Source: Bacillota bacterium (GTDB lineage: Bacteria; Bacillota; Clostridia; Acetivibrionales; JAFADI01). Taken from it: 13,848 nt of DNA. The notes beneath the pieces are model-generated. The model was given only the letters and a program-made list of their open reading frames with translations. It was not told the origin of the DNA and did no database searches. Below, piece after piece: positions 6,445-12,506 of this stretch. A program made the translations under genes and the position numbers. The stretch covers positions 1 to 13,848 of the forward strand of contig JAFADI010000008.1 in NCBI GenBank assembly GCA_023424965.1, read 5' to 3'. Each line of letters starts with the position of its first letter. The stretch's first letter is position 1.

Positions 6445-6479
6445 AAAAACAACCCCGCAGAAAGCAATCCTGCGGGGTT
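6445..6479 (-). terminator. Terminator of the 131-residue gene
   Basis: On the minus strand AACCCCGCAG, a 9-nt loop and CTGCGGGGTT form a 10-bp GC-rich stem followed by GTTTTT. It begins 4 nt after the stop codon at 6484. Confidence 0.9.
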
Positions 6480-6483
6480 CGTC

Positions 6484-6879
6484 CTACTCAAGGAATTCCA
6501 GTTGTTCCTTTCGATGTTCCTGCTTTTCCACGGTGTTTTTCAAAGTGGCTTCATCCATATGGGCCGAATGGTGCTGCAGATAGTGGTCGGTATATTCCAG
6601 GTGCTTTTTCAGATTCTCCCTGTCGTCGCTTTCCTCGTGCTTTCCATATGCAATGATGGTTTTGAGGTTTTTGATGGTTCCTTCCCTTTCTTCCTGCACC
6701 TTGAAACTGTGCTTTAAATTATCAAGGCTTGAAATGTCGGAATGCTGTTCCAAATGCCTTTGAGTACGCACATACTTGTTATTTATTTTCAAAAGGGCAT
6801 CAATTCGCCGTTCGTTTGCCTTCTGTTCTTCCTGCTTGCTTTCGACTGCCTGTTCTTCAGGTTTGAATTCCTGGCTCAT
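6484..6879 (-). CDS. Helical, charged protein with an internal repeat
   Basis: A 131-residue soluble protein that I do not recognise. It is rich in Glu, Lys, Gln and His, has no Cys or Trp, and is probably alpha-helical or coiled coil throughout. Residues 42-73 (starting HLEQHSDIS) and 100-131 (starting YLQHHSAHM) align without gaps with 9 of 32 identities, sharing the pattern L..HS........LK.....QE.R......L, which suggests an ancient duplication. The first 25 residues are a polar, Gln/Glu-rich extension. ATG 6879 has AAGGAGGG 6 nt upstream. It is a single-gene unit between a terminator at 6962-6998 and its own at 6445-6479. The function is unknown. Confidence 0.8.
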   Translation of the reverse strand: MSQEFKPEEQAVESKQEEQKANERRIDALLKINNKYVRTQRHLEQHSDISSLDNLKHSFKVQEEREGTIKNLKTIIAYGKHEESDDRENLKKHLEYTDHYLQHHSAHMDEATLKNTVEKQEHRKEQLEFLE

Positions 6880-6961
6880 TTGAATCCCTCCTTGAAACGA
6901 TATCGCATTTAGTTTTCCCTATTTGCACACAAACAATTGAGAAATTTGTGGCCTGGTTAAA

Positions 6962-6998
6962 TACAAAAAGGCTTTTATGGATCATAAAGCCTTTTGTA
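6962..6998. terminator. Bidirectional-looking terminator after the RelQ-like gene
   Basis: TACAAAA-GGCTTT-ATG, loop GAT, CAT-AAAGCC-TTTTGTA form a long stem with a bulged A and T. On the minus strand the stem is followed by CCTTTTTGTATTT, so it ends the alarmone synthetase transcript about 85 nt after its stop. Confidence 0.8.
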
Positions 6999-7081
6999 CA
7001 AATTTTAATTTTTGATTTTTTGAAGCTTCTACCACAAAACCCATCCATCCCGGGTCTGCGCCCTGGAGTGAAAGTCCCGGG

Positions 7082-7765
7082 CTATATGTCCGATATCATA
7101 CGGCGCAGCTTTTGCATCCGCATATCCGTATGGGCAATCACATCGGCACAGTCCTTCAATTCCCTCCGCATATCCTTTATATTGCCCTCCGCAGGCTTAT
7201 AGGCCAGGTCATGCTCCAGTGACGCCCAAAAGTCCATGGCGATGGTCCGGATTTGTATCTCTACCTTTACCTGCTCCGTGTTTTTGGACAGAAAAACCGG
7301 CACGGTTACGACAAGGTGCAAACTGCGGTAGCCGTTAGGCTTGGGGTTACGTATATAATCAGTTTCCTTCAGCAGCACAATATCATCCTGCGCCGTCAAA
7401 AGCTCGGCAATGGTATAAATATCATCAATAAAAGGGCAGATAACCCGTACCCCCGCGATATCGTTGAGATTTTCCCTGGCGGACTGGACGCTGACTTCGA
7501 AGCCTTTGCGGCTGAGCTTGCTGGCGATGCTCCTGGGCGTCTTTATCCTTGTCTTTATCTGGTGTATGGGGTTGCGGTTCATGGTAATTTTGAATTCGCC
7601 GTTCAGGTTTTCAAGCTTGGTGGAAATCTCCCGGGCGGCGGCAACATATAAATTTTCCATAACCAAAACGCTTTGTATCGACTCCGCCATCTCCTCCGGA
7701 ATCATTTCTTCCGAAATCCCGTCAAACAAATAGCGCGCTTTGGAATAATCTATCTGCATTTGCAT
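7082..7765 (-). CDS. RelQ/YjbM-type small alarmone synthetase
   Basis: A 227-residue protein of the RelA/SpoT synthetase family. It transfers pyrophosphate from ATP to GTP or GDP to make (p)ppGpp, the stringent-response alarmone. Only the synthetase domain is present; there is no HD hydrolase, TGS or ACT domain, as in RelQ (YjbM) of Bacillus. Visible motifs are KTRIKTPRSIASKL (residues 71-84), NDIAGVRVICPF with the metal-binding Asp102, the nucleotide-stacking Tyr146 in NGYRSLHLVV, and VEIQIRTIAMDFWASLEH with catalytic Glu169. ATG 7765 or ATG 7759 could be the start; the purine-rich GGGAGAGGAG fits either. It follows the DUF1450 gene by 115 nt on the same strand. Confidence 0.93.
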   Translation of the reverse strand: MQMQIDYSKARYLFDGISEEMIPEEMAESIQSVLVMENLYVAAAREISTKLENLNGEFKITMNRNPIHQIKTRIKTPRSIASKLSRKGFEVSVQSARENLNDIAGVRVICPFIDDIYTIAELLTAQDDIVLLKETDYIRNPKPNGYRSLHLVVTVPVFLSKNTEQVKVEIQIRTIAMDFWASLEHDLAYKPAEGNIKDMRRELKDCADVIAHTDMRMQKLRRMISDI

Positions 7766-7880
7766 TCTCCTCTCCCTTTATATTTTCATGTCCGGTTCCC
7801 GCAGTCTGCGAAACTTGCTGCATCCTATTCTTGCTACAAAGCAATGGTCACTTCCGGGAATAAATGCCGTTTTCACAAGA

Positions 7881-8102
7881 TTATTCGAGTATTTCCGTAA
7901 TGGCTTCATACAGTTTATCGGCAGAACCGGCCTGCACGATCTCGTCGTCAATGACGGCAAAAGGGCCTTGAAGGCAGTCTCCGCAGTTGGCCAGACAGTT
8001 CCGCACGTGGATTACCACCTGGGGAAAGCTATCCCTGAGCTTTTCTACCACCCGGTCCGTCCCATGGATAAAATTATTTTCACAAAATTTGATTTCCGCC
8101 AT
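7881..8102 (-). CDS. DUF1450 (YuzB-like) small Cys protein
   Basis: A 73-residue protein of the DUF1450/YuzB family, thought to have a thioredoxin-like ferredoxin fold. Cys7 near the N-terminus (IKFCENNFIHG) and the cluster C36-x3-C40-x2-C43 (RNCLANCGDC) are the conserved putative metal ligands. The C-terminal part, PFAVIDDEIVQAGSADKLYEAI, also fits the family. The biochemical role is unknown. ATG 8102 is chosen because GGAGG lies 8 nt upstream; an in-frame ATG eight codons earlier lacks a good site. It is preceded by a convincing promoter and may be co-transcribed with the RelQ-like gene. Confidence 0.9.
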   Translation of the reverse strand: MAEIKFCENNFIHGTDRVVEKLRDSFPQVVIHVRNCLANCGDCLQGPFAVIDDEIVQAGSADKLYEAITEILE

Positions 8103-8153
8103 AGGGGGTTCCTCCGCTTTAATCATCTATACCCTCATTTACGACTCCCTTTT

Positions 8154-8182
8154 ATTATCTCATATTTGCTTCACCCGTTCAA
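8154..8182 (-). promoter_or_regulatory. Promoter of the DUF1450 gene
   Basis: Minus-strand TTGAAC (8182-8177) and GATAAT (8159-8154) are separated by 17 nt. The start would be near 8147, about 45 nt before the ATG. A TTGACA further upstream (near 8195) has no -10 at the right distance. Confidence 0.6.
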
Positions 8183-8257
8183 AATTTTCTGTCAAAGTAG
8201 TAAAAGTCCGGGAAGTTGTTAACATTTTATCCATTACCGTTAAAAAAAAGATTATTC

Positions 8258-8287
8258 TTGTGGGGTCAAGGGCTTCCCATGTATAAT
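8258..8287 (+). promoter_or_regulatory. Promoter of the 49-residue membrane protein gene
   Basis: TTGTGG (8258-8263) and perfect TATAAT (8282-8287) are spaced 18 nt. The start would be near 8294, about 29 nt before ATG 8323. Confidence 0.6.
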
Positions 8288-8322
8288 AAAAATACAAATT
8301 GATACTGCGGGAGATGATGAAA

Positions 8323-8472
8323 ATGACGCTTGTGCTGATAGTTTTAGCTTGCCTCTTGGCCGCAGCCGTTGTCACAGTTATATCATTCATTAATAGGTTT
8401 AAACATGGAAAACAAAAATTTTATGATTTTGCTTCCTACGAATATCCTGAAAGTAGTAAAAGCAAGAGCTGA
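8323..8472 (+). CDS. 49-residue single-pass membrane protein
   Basis: A short gene with a promoter (8258-8287), a GGGAG ribosome site (8309-8313) and its own terminator (8474-8493). The product begins with a hydrophobic helix (TLVLIVLACLLAAAVVTVI, residues 2-20). A short basic stretch follows (NRFKHGKQK), then an aromatic, acidic and Ser/Lys-rich tail (FYDFASYEYPESSKSKS). The likely topology is one membrane span with the basic tail inside. ATG 8323 is preferred; in-frame ATGs at 8314 and 8317 lie too close to the ribosome site. I do not recognise a family. The complete set of expression signals is the main reason to call it real. Confidence 0.7.
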   Translation: MTLVLIVLACLLAAAVVTVISFINRFKHGKQKFYDFASYEYPESSKSKS

Positions 8473-8473
8473 T

Positions 8474-8493
8474 AGGGCCGGAAGGCCCTTTTT
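8474..8493 (+). terminator. Terminator of the 49-residue gene
   Basis: AGGGCC, loop GGAA, GGCCCT followed by TTTTT, starting 2 nt after the stop codon. This is a compact, GC-rich intrinsic terminator. Confidence 0.85.
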
Positions 8494-8531
8494 GCCGGGA
8501 TAAGCCATACTGCCGCAGCCTGTATAAAATC

Positions 8532-8554
8532 AAAAGAGCCTATTCGGCTCTTTT
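8532..8554. terminator. Bidirectional terminator
   Basis: AAAAGAGCC, loop TATTC, GGCTCTTTT: a perfect 9-bp stem with A and T tails on both sides. On the minus strand it is followed by GATTTT and would end the spo0E-like transcript after the 97-nt hairpin. On the plus strand it backs up the terminator at 8474-8493. Confidence 0.85.
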
Positions 8555-8564
8555 CTTGGCATTT

Positions 8565-8661
8565 GGGACAGTTAAAATATAACTTCCGTTATCATTGTGC
8601 TACACCCTGCGTAGACTCCACGCAGGCCCCGCACAAAACCGGAAGTAATATTTTATGTCCC
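8565..8661. repeat. 97-nt three-part imperfect hairpin
   Basis: The outer arms GGGACA-gt-TAAAATAT-a-ACTTCCG (8565-8588) and CGGAAGT-a-ATATTTTA-TGTCCC (8640-8661) pair over 21 bp with one mismatch and a 2-nt bulge. Inside are TGTGC/GCACA (8596-8600, 8631-8635) and CCTGCGT/ACGCAGG (8606-8612, 8620-8626) around an AGACTCC loop, giving 33 pairs in all. The right arm overlaps the last codons and stop of the spo0E-like gene. It is either a structured 3' UTR of that mRNA or a small non-autonomous mobile or REP-like repeat; no transposase is present here. Confidence 0.8.
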
Positions 8662-8817
8662 TTTTAATATTTTCTCATATTCGTTTAGGAGAGTATCAAT
8701 CATCTTACTTACGGAAACGATTTCCGGGTCCAGCAGGTTCTCCTTTTCCTCCAAAAGCAAATGCAGGTATTTTCTCAGATCCTGAATCTTATCGATAAGC
8801 TCTTTTAATTCCGACAC
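8653..8817 (-). CDS. Spo0E-like sporulation regulatory protein
   Basis: A 54-residue protein of the Spo0E aspartyl-phosphate phosphatase family (PF09388), which removes phosphate from Spo0A~P and delays sporulation. The two-helix hairpin is visible: helix 1 ELKELIDKIQDLRKYLHLLL, the turn NLLDPEIV, and helix 2 SKMIDTLLNEYEKIL. The usual SQELD signature reads S37-K-M-I-D41, so the key Ser and Asp remain but the middle differs. The start is GTG 8817, with AAGGAGG exactly 8 nt upstream. The gene ends inside the right arm of the 97-nt hairpin (last residues K-G-T). Family membership is clear from length and pattern; which phosphoprotein it acts on is not. Confidence 0.85.
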   Translation of the reverse strand: MSELKELIDKIQDLRKYLHLLLEEKENLLDPEIVSVSKMIDTLLNEYEKILKGT

Positions 8818-8882
8818 CTGGCAAGCCTCCTTTTTTATTAGTTTGCCAAGAGAGCCGGGATTAAACAGAGAAATATATGGTC

Positions 8883-8922
8883 AAAACCCCCGACCGGATT
8901 TTTATATCTGGCGGGGGTTTTT
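8883..8922. terminator. Strong hairpin terminator
   Basis: AAAACCCCCG and CGGGGGTTTTT enclose an inner CCGGAT/ATCTGG stem with a 6-nt loop. T-runs are present on both sides. It ends the minus-strand secreted-protein gene, about 70 nt after its stop, ahead of the spo0E-like gene. Confidence 0.85.
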
Positions 8923-8991
8923 AAAACACTTATATGTTATTTTATGAGTTATTTTTTCAGACAGCCAACCAATAAAGTTGCTTCAACGCTC

Positions 8992-9663
8992 CTATTTTTT
9001 GTTATAGCTTTCATTGTGAAGCTTTAATGCTTCTTCCTTAGTCATACTTGGCTTTTTTTCCACAAGCTTTCCGGTTAAGAAGTAATCGCTTATCTCGCTG
9101 TTCTCTCCAAAAAACTTGTGGATTTCAGATGGGTCTATTTTGTCCCAGGCAGCTTTGTCATTTGCATATGTCCCTCTTGAAATCCAGAATACCGATACTC
9201 CTCCCCCTGCTTCCCCCGGGCTGGTGGTGATAATCATGGATTTTGCATCCCCATAGCTTTCGAACAGTTCTTTTATAAGTATTTTTAACGCTTTTTGCAG
9301 CTCGCTGTTAACGTTGTAGCCTTCATAGAACAACCCTACATTAAGCGATGCACTCCCGCTGCTGTCAGCAGGCCAGTAGTAAGAAGCCTTGGAGGATACC
9401 TGCAATTGATTTTTTTGAAGTATCTCATCCACATCATCTCTGATATATTTGGGCGCAACGCCTTTTTTTACTTCCTTGGCGGCAGGCGCCTGCTTTTTGG
9501 GACCGGTCTTCTTCTGCGCATCCGTTTCCGCGGCTCTTTTTACAGGCTGTAAAACCATCGTGGGATACTTGGTTTCAGGCGCTGCTCCGGATGCCATAAT
9601 GGTTAACGTGGTTGCAACCAGGGCTAAAATAACGACACTCAGGACTAAAACCGTCTTTTTCAT
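8992..9663 (-). CDS. Secreted protein of unknown function
   Basis: A 223-residue protein with an N-terminal signal peptide or anchor (MKKTVLVLSVVILALVATTL, with a likely signal-peptidase site near MASGA at 23-27). A Lys/Ala/Pro/Gln-rich linker follows (about residues 42-72). The folded domain from about 73 to 215 has alternating polar and hydrophobic segments, including LNVGLFYEGYNVNSELQ, KSMIITTSPGEAGGGVSVFW and a C-terminal helix ending ALKLHNESYNKK. The mature part has no Cys. I do not recognise the family. ATG 9663 has AGGAG 9 nt upstream. It is a single-gene unit with its own promoter (9758-9786) and terminator (8883-8922). Confidence 0.8.
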   Translation of the reverse strand: MKKTVLVLSVVILALVATTLTIMASGAAPETKYPTMVLQPVKRAAETDAQKKTGPKKQAPAAKEVKKGVAPKYIRDDVDEILQKNQLQVSSKASYYWPADSSGSASLNVGLFYEGYNVNSELQKALKILIKELFESYGDAKSMIITTSPGEAGGGVSVFWISRGTYANDKAAWDKIDPSEIHKFFGENSEISDYFLTGKLVEKKPSMTKEEALKLHNESYNKK

Positions 9664-9757
9664 TTTTTATTTCTCCTGCCAGCAAGTAAATGGAAGGATT
9701 GTCCTCCCAACAGGTGTAATTTCCCGACATTAAAACAGAATATTTCCCAACAATTGT

Positions 9758-9786
9758 ATAATAGCATAAAAATTTGTTTGCGTAAA
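9758..9786 (-). promoter_or_regulatory. Promoter of the secreted-protein gene
   Basis: Minus-strand TTTACG (9786-9781), 17 nt, then TATTAT (9763-9758) preceded by TGC, an extended -10. The leader is about 85 nt and holds a small GGAGGA/TCCTTCC inverted repeat close to the start codon. Confidence 0.55.
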
Positions 9787-9820
9787 TGCATCCCCTGTTA
9801 CTCTTCTGAGCACACGCCTG

Positions 9821-9849
9821 TTATTCAATGCAACACATAAATTTATAAT
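9821..9849 (+). promoter_or_regulatory. Weak candidate promoter of the WG-repeat lipoprotein gene
   Basis: TTATTC (9821-9826) and perfect TATAAT (9844-9849) are spaced 17 nt; the -35 is poor. The start would be near 9856, about 57 nt before ATG 9913. Confidence 0.35.
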
Positions 9850-9912
9850 TTTTCATAAAATGCCTCTCCGGTGGAATGCTAATGAATAATCATAGTAAAG
9901 GAGAGGATATTG

Positions 9913-10308
9913 ATGAAAAGATTGGCAGTACTTCTAATCATACCGGTATTACTGATGGCCTCGGCATGCAACACCACAGGCAGGGCTTCAAAGGATGACC
10001 AGTCGGGTCTGTTTTTAATGCGTCAAAATGACAAAATCGGATTTATGGATAAGAACGGCAAGATCGTAATCCAGCCGCAGTTTGAAAATGCCTACAATTT
10101 TTCCGAGGGAAGGGCTCCCGTTCTGTCAAATGATAAATGGGGTTTTATTGACACCTCAGGTAAGTATATCATCCAGCCCCAATTCGACGCGGCAAACGAA
10201 TTCAAGAACGGTTTGGCGCTGGTGGTATTGGGCGGCAAGCTGGGATATATCGACAAAGGCTGCAAGGTCATCTGGAGCGAAGATAAAAGTCAAGCCCTCA
10301 CCCCCTGA
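9913..10308 (+). CDS. WG-repeat lipoprotein
   Basis: A 131-residue protein with a lipoprotein signal (MKRLAVLLIIPVLLMASAC, lipid-modified Cys19), so it should be anchored on the outer face of the membrane. The mature part holds about two and a half WG-type repeats: KIGFMDKNGKIVIQPQF, KWGFIDTSGKYIIQPQF and KLGYIDKGCKVIW. Each is followed by an acidic/aromatic turn such as NAYNFSEGRAPV. Such repeats form beta-rich domains of mostly unknown function. ATG 9913 is preferred over TTG 9910, with AAAGGAG 9 nt upstream. The last repeat is cut short (WSEDKSQALTP), and the stop lies inside a hairpin shared with the convergent peptide gene. Longer relatives usually have more repeats, so this may be a C-terminally shortened copy. 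Confidence 0.85.
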   Translation: MKRLAVLLIIPVLLMASACNTTGRASKDDQSGLFLMRQNDKIGFMDKNGKIVIQPQFENAYNFSEGRAPVLSNDKWGFIDTSGKYIIQPQFDAANEFKNGLALVVLGGKLGYIDKGCKVIWSEDKSQALTP

Positions 10309-10318
10309 GGTAAGGGCT
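10285..10318 (-). terminator. Hairpin between convergent genes
   Basis: AGCCCT-c-ACC, loop CCCTGA, GGT-a-AGGGCT. On the minus strand it is followed by TGACTTTT, a weak T-run, and it overlaps the stop codon of the plus-strand lipoprotein gene. On the plus strand only GTTCC follows. Confidence 0.5.
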
Positions 10319-10322
10319 GTTC

Positions 10323-10418
10323 CTATCTTCTCCGCCGGCCATAGACCTCCACTTGAATGTAGCATTGGTTGTTAATGGTGTTGCGTCTTCGAAACAGCTT
10401 CTTCAAAAATTTCAGCAT
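10323..10418 (-). CDS. 31-residue cationic peptide ORF
   Basis: A short reading frame with full expression signals: an extended -10 box TGG-TATAAT (10449-10441), an AAGGAG ribosome site (10433-10428) 9 nt before ATG 10418, and a hairpin just after the stop. The predicted peptide begins with an amphipathic, basic helix (MLKFLKKLFRRR), followed by NTINNQCYIQVEVYG, and ends in four Arg. About 11 of 31 residues are Lys or Arg and only one is acidic. It could be a membrane-active, toxin-like or nucleic-acid-binding peptide. I do not recognise a family, and the transcript start would lie almost at the ribosome site, so expression is plausible but unproven. Confidence 0.5.
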   Translation of the reverse strand: MLKFLKKLFRRRNTINNQCYIQVEVYGRRRR

Positions 10419-10440
10419 ATGCTATCACTCCTTGTACAAC

Positions 10441-10449
10441 ATTATACCA
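10441..10449 (-). promoter_or_regulatory. Extended -10 box for the 31-residue ORF
   Basis: Minus-strand TGG-TATAAT; no good -35 is seen at 16-18 nt. The start would be near 10434, immediately before the ribosome site, giving a very short leader. Confidence 0.45.
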
Positions 10450-10493
10450 CCAAGGAAGCTTTTAGCAGGTTAAGAATATATTACATTATTTTT

Positions 10494-11687
10494 TTAACAA
10501 TCCCGCTTTACCGAATAAAACAGCAGGAGGCAGCCCGCCGCTGCCGCTGCCGCTCCAACCGCCAGCATGATTTCCACGCTTGCATTATCCAGCAGCCAGC
10601 CTCCCAGCAGGCTTCCGAAAACACTCCCCAGGGTGGACGCGCCTACCATAAAGGTCTGGCCTTTGACTTTATCCTCTTTACTCATCATTTGATTGACATA
10701 ATATATGGAGGCCGGGGCATAAACCGCGAAAGAAAGTCCCTGAAAAACTTGAGCAAGGTTCACCATGAAAACCGACGTTGATAATAAAAACAGCAGGCTG
10801 CGGACCACATAGAAGCAGCCCGCGAATTTCAGCAACATCCCGCTTTTATATCTGGACACCAGGTAGCCGAATCCCAGCATGGCAGGCAGCTCACACACCG
10901 CGGCAATGGTCAGGGACAGGCCTACATCGCCGTCTTTGCCGCCCACATGCTTCATGATTTGCACCAGGTACGCATTTGCCATGGTATGAAAGACAAAAAG
11001 GAACGCCAGGGCAAGCAAAAACGGAAAAAACCGGTGATATTTTTTCCCAAAATCGAAAAATCCCCCGGGCACCGTTCCCCTGTCGGGATTGGCCCCTGGG
11101 TCCCCGCGTTTTTTCTGTGCCTCCGTCATAGGTAAAATACGCAGCATCAAAAGCAATCCCGCAAACAGTCCTATACATACAAAGGGCAGGAAATGCGGAT
11201 TGTAGCTGTTTATCAGCAGTCCCAAAATGAAGGAAACAAAGGCAAAGGAAATGGACCCCATTCCTCTGGTTACGCCATAGTTGACGTCACTGCCCTCGTT
11301 GATATATTCAAAAATCAAGGAGTTCAGCAAAGGCTGCAAGGTCAATGTGAGGGCTACGGCTCCCCCGTACAGCACCGCACCGGCCGCCGCACCCGGGGGC
11401 AGCAAAACCAATCCCGCCAGTAAAACTATATTGATAAGAGCGATATATGAAATGATGCCCTTCAGGGAAATCTTTGTTGTTCTATCTGCCAGGGACCCGA
11501 TGGCCGGCTGTAAAAAAACCGCTGCAATATTGGAAACCGCCAGCAAAATTCCTATCTGGTGATTTTTGAAATTCTGTGACAATAAAAATACAGAAGCAAA
11601 ACTGTAAACCGAGCAAAAGGACATCCAGTAAAGGCCTTGAAGGCCCGAGCATTTCACCGTCAATGATTTTAACCCCGTCTCTTTCAT
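10494..11687 (-). CDS. MFS transporter, 12 TM helices
   Basis: A 397-residue major facilitator protein whose opening (LQGLYWMSFCSVYSFASVFLLSQ) and first loop (LQPAIGSLADRTTK, the MFS loop 2-3 motif) resemble the MFS_1-like, sugar/nucleoside:proton symporter group. Twelve hydrophobic helices can be counted, with the central charged loop (EAQKKRGDPGANPDRG) in the middle. The substrate cannot be told. ATG 11687 is chosen for its GGGGG-rich ribosome site 8 nt upstream; the frame is open for 31 more codons with no suitable start. The gene is divergent from a YeiL-type regulator, its probable controller. Confidence 0.9.
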   Translation of the reverse strand: MKETGLKSLTVKCSGLQGLYWMSFCSVYSFASVFLLSQNFKNHQIGILLAVSNIAAVFLQPAIGSLADRTTKISLKGIISYIALINIVLLAGLVLLPPGAAAGAVLYGGAVALTLTLQPLLNSLIFEYINEGSDVNYGVTRGMGSISFAFVSFILGLLINSYNPHFLPFVCIGLFAGLLLMLRILPMTEAQKKRGDPGANPDRGTVPGGFFDFGKKYHRFFPFLLALAFLFVFHTMANAYLVQIMKHVGGKDGDVGLSLTIAAVCELPAMLGFGYLVSRYKSGMLLKFAGCFYVVRSLLFLLSTSVFMVNLAQVFQGLSFAVYAPASIYYVNQMMSKEDKVKGQTFMVGASTLGSVFGSLLGGWLLDNASVEIMLAVGAAAAAAGCLLLFYSVKRDC

Positions 11688-11761
11688 GCTGCCTTCCCCC
11701 TTCCCATTGAAAACATTTTGACAGGTTTTCTCATAAAGATGGTACCACTTCCTCTTGCAAA

Positions 11762-11790
11762 ATAATAGGAGATATCTCATACTTTAATAA
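11762..11790 (-). promoter_or_regulatory. MFS promoter with a palindrome in the spacer
   Basis: Minus-strand TTATTA (11790-11785) and TATTAT (11767-11762) are 17 nt apart. The spacer contains a perfect 10-bp palindrome GAGATATCTC (11769-11778), a likely operator position in the region shared with the divergent regulator. TTGACA on the plus strand (near 11719) has no -10 at a proper distance. Confidence 0.45.
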
Positions 11791-11802
11791 GAGGTGGGAG
11801 CG

Positions 11803-12477
11803 ATGATCGTCGAAAAAAATCGGGATAAGCTTGCGGTCTATTTGCGTCAAACTGATTTTCAAACCTTTTTTTCTTTTGACTTTCAGCCATACCTGGAAGT
11901 CCACTCATTCCACAAAAAGGAACCCATGTGCCGGGAGGGGGATGAATTTCCCTATCTCTATTACCTGATCTCTGGAAAGGCCAAAATATATATGACCCAT
12001 AAAAATGGAAGGGTCTCATTGATCAATTTTGTGCAGGCCCCCTCCATTATAGGTGAATTGGGGCTAATCGGCGTGGAGGTCCTGGCAAAAGGCATCGAAG
12101 CCATGGAGCCATGCGTATGCCTGGCCCTTCCCCTTAAAGATTGCCGCCGCCAATTGCTCCAGGACACTCATTTTCTACAGAGGCTGTGCAAATTCATGGG
12201 AGAGAAGACCATCACCCGGACCGAAAAATATGCCAAAAGCTATGGTTATCCCCTGGAAAACCGTCTGGCCGAATTCATCCTGCTTACCGAACAGAACGGC
12301 TGTTATATTGAAAAGCACACGGAGGCCTCCGAATACTTGAATGTGAGTTACCGCCACTTATTGTACGTATTAAACCAATTCTGCCGCCAGAAGTGGTTGA
12401 AAAAGGAAGGCAGATGCTATTTGATACAGGATGCGGAGCAGTTGCAGAAACTGGCCCGGGAGATTGAGAGGGATTGA
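11803..12477 (+). CDS. yeiL: YeiL-type Crp/Fnr-family transcription regulator
   Basis: A 224-residue regulator that matches E. coli YeiL over long stretches I recall: GRVSLINF, IGELGLI, CLALPLKD, FLQRLC, NRLAEFILL, EKHTEASEYL and VSYRHLLYVL. The N-terminal half is a cNMP-binding-type beta-roll (residues 35-115, with REGDEFPYLYYLISGKAKIY), then the dimer helix and a winged helix-turn-helix near 171-208. It has eight Cys, among them C43, C104, C106, C114 and C129; an Fe-S or redox role has been suggested for YeiL, and is not proven here. ATG 11803 is preferred over GTG 11794, which lies in the ribosome site. It is divergent from the MFS transporter. Effector and targets are unknown. Confidence 0.88.
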   Translation: MIVEKNRDKLAVYLRQTDFQTFFSFDFQPYLEVHSFHKKEPMCREGDEFPYLYYLISGKAKIYMTHKNGRVSLINFVQAPSIIGELGLIGVEVLAKGIEAMEPCVCLALPLKDCRRQLLQDTHFLQRLCKFMGEKTITRTEKYAKSYGYPLENRLAEFILLTEQNGCYIEKHTEASEYLNVSYRHLLYVLNQFCRQKWLKKEGRCYLIQDAEQLQKLAREIERD

Positions 12478-12495
12478 GGAAAGCCTCCCCAATCC
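12471..12495. terminator. Hairpin between convergent yeiL and AKR genes
   Basis: GGATTG-AGG, loop AAAG, CCT-ccc-CAATCC, overlapping the yeiL stop codon. Only CTGTTT follows on the plus strand and no T-run on the minus strand, so any terminator activity is weak. It sits in the 29-bp gap between two convergent genes. Confidence 0.4.
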
Positions 12496-12506
12496 CTGTT
12501 TCCCGC

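Noticed and set aside
6857..7048. 63-residue minus-strand ORF
   Set aside because: It crosses the terminator at 6962-6998 and the ribosome site of the 131-residue gene, and has no ribosome site of its own.
7039..7080. Two CCCGGG palindromes after the RelQ-like gene as a terminator or RNA element
   Set aside because: A 6-bp stem with a 21-nt loop and no T-run; a much better terminator follows at 6962-6998.
8160..8390. 76-residue minus-strand ORF
   Set aside because: It is antisense to the 49-residue gene and its promoter and lacks a ribosome site.
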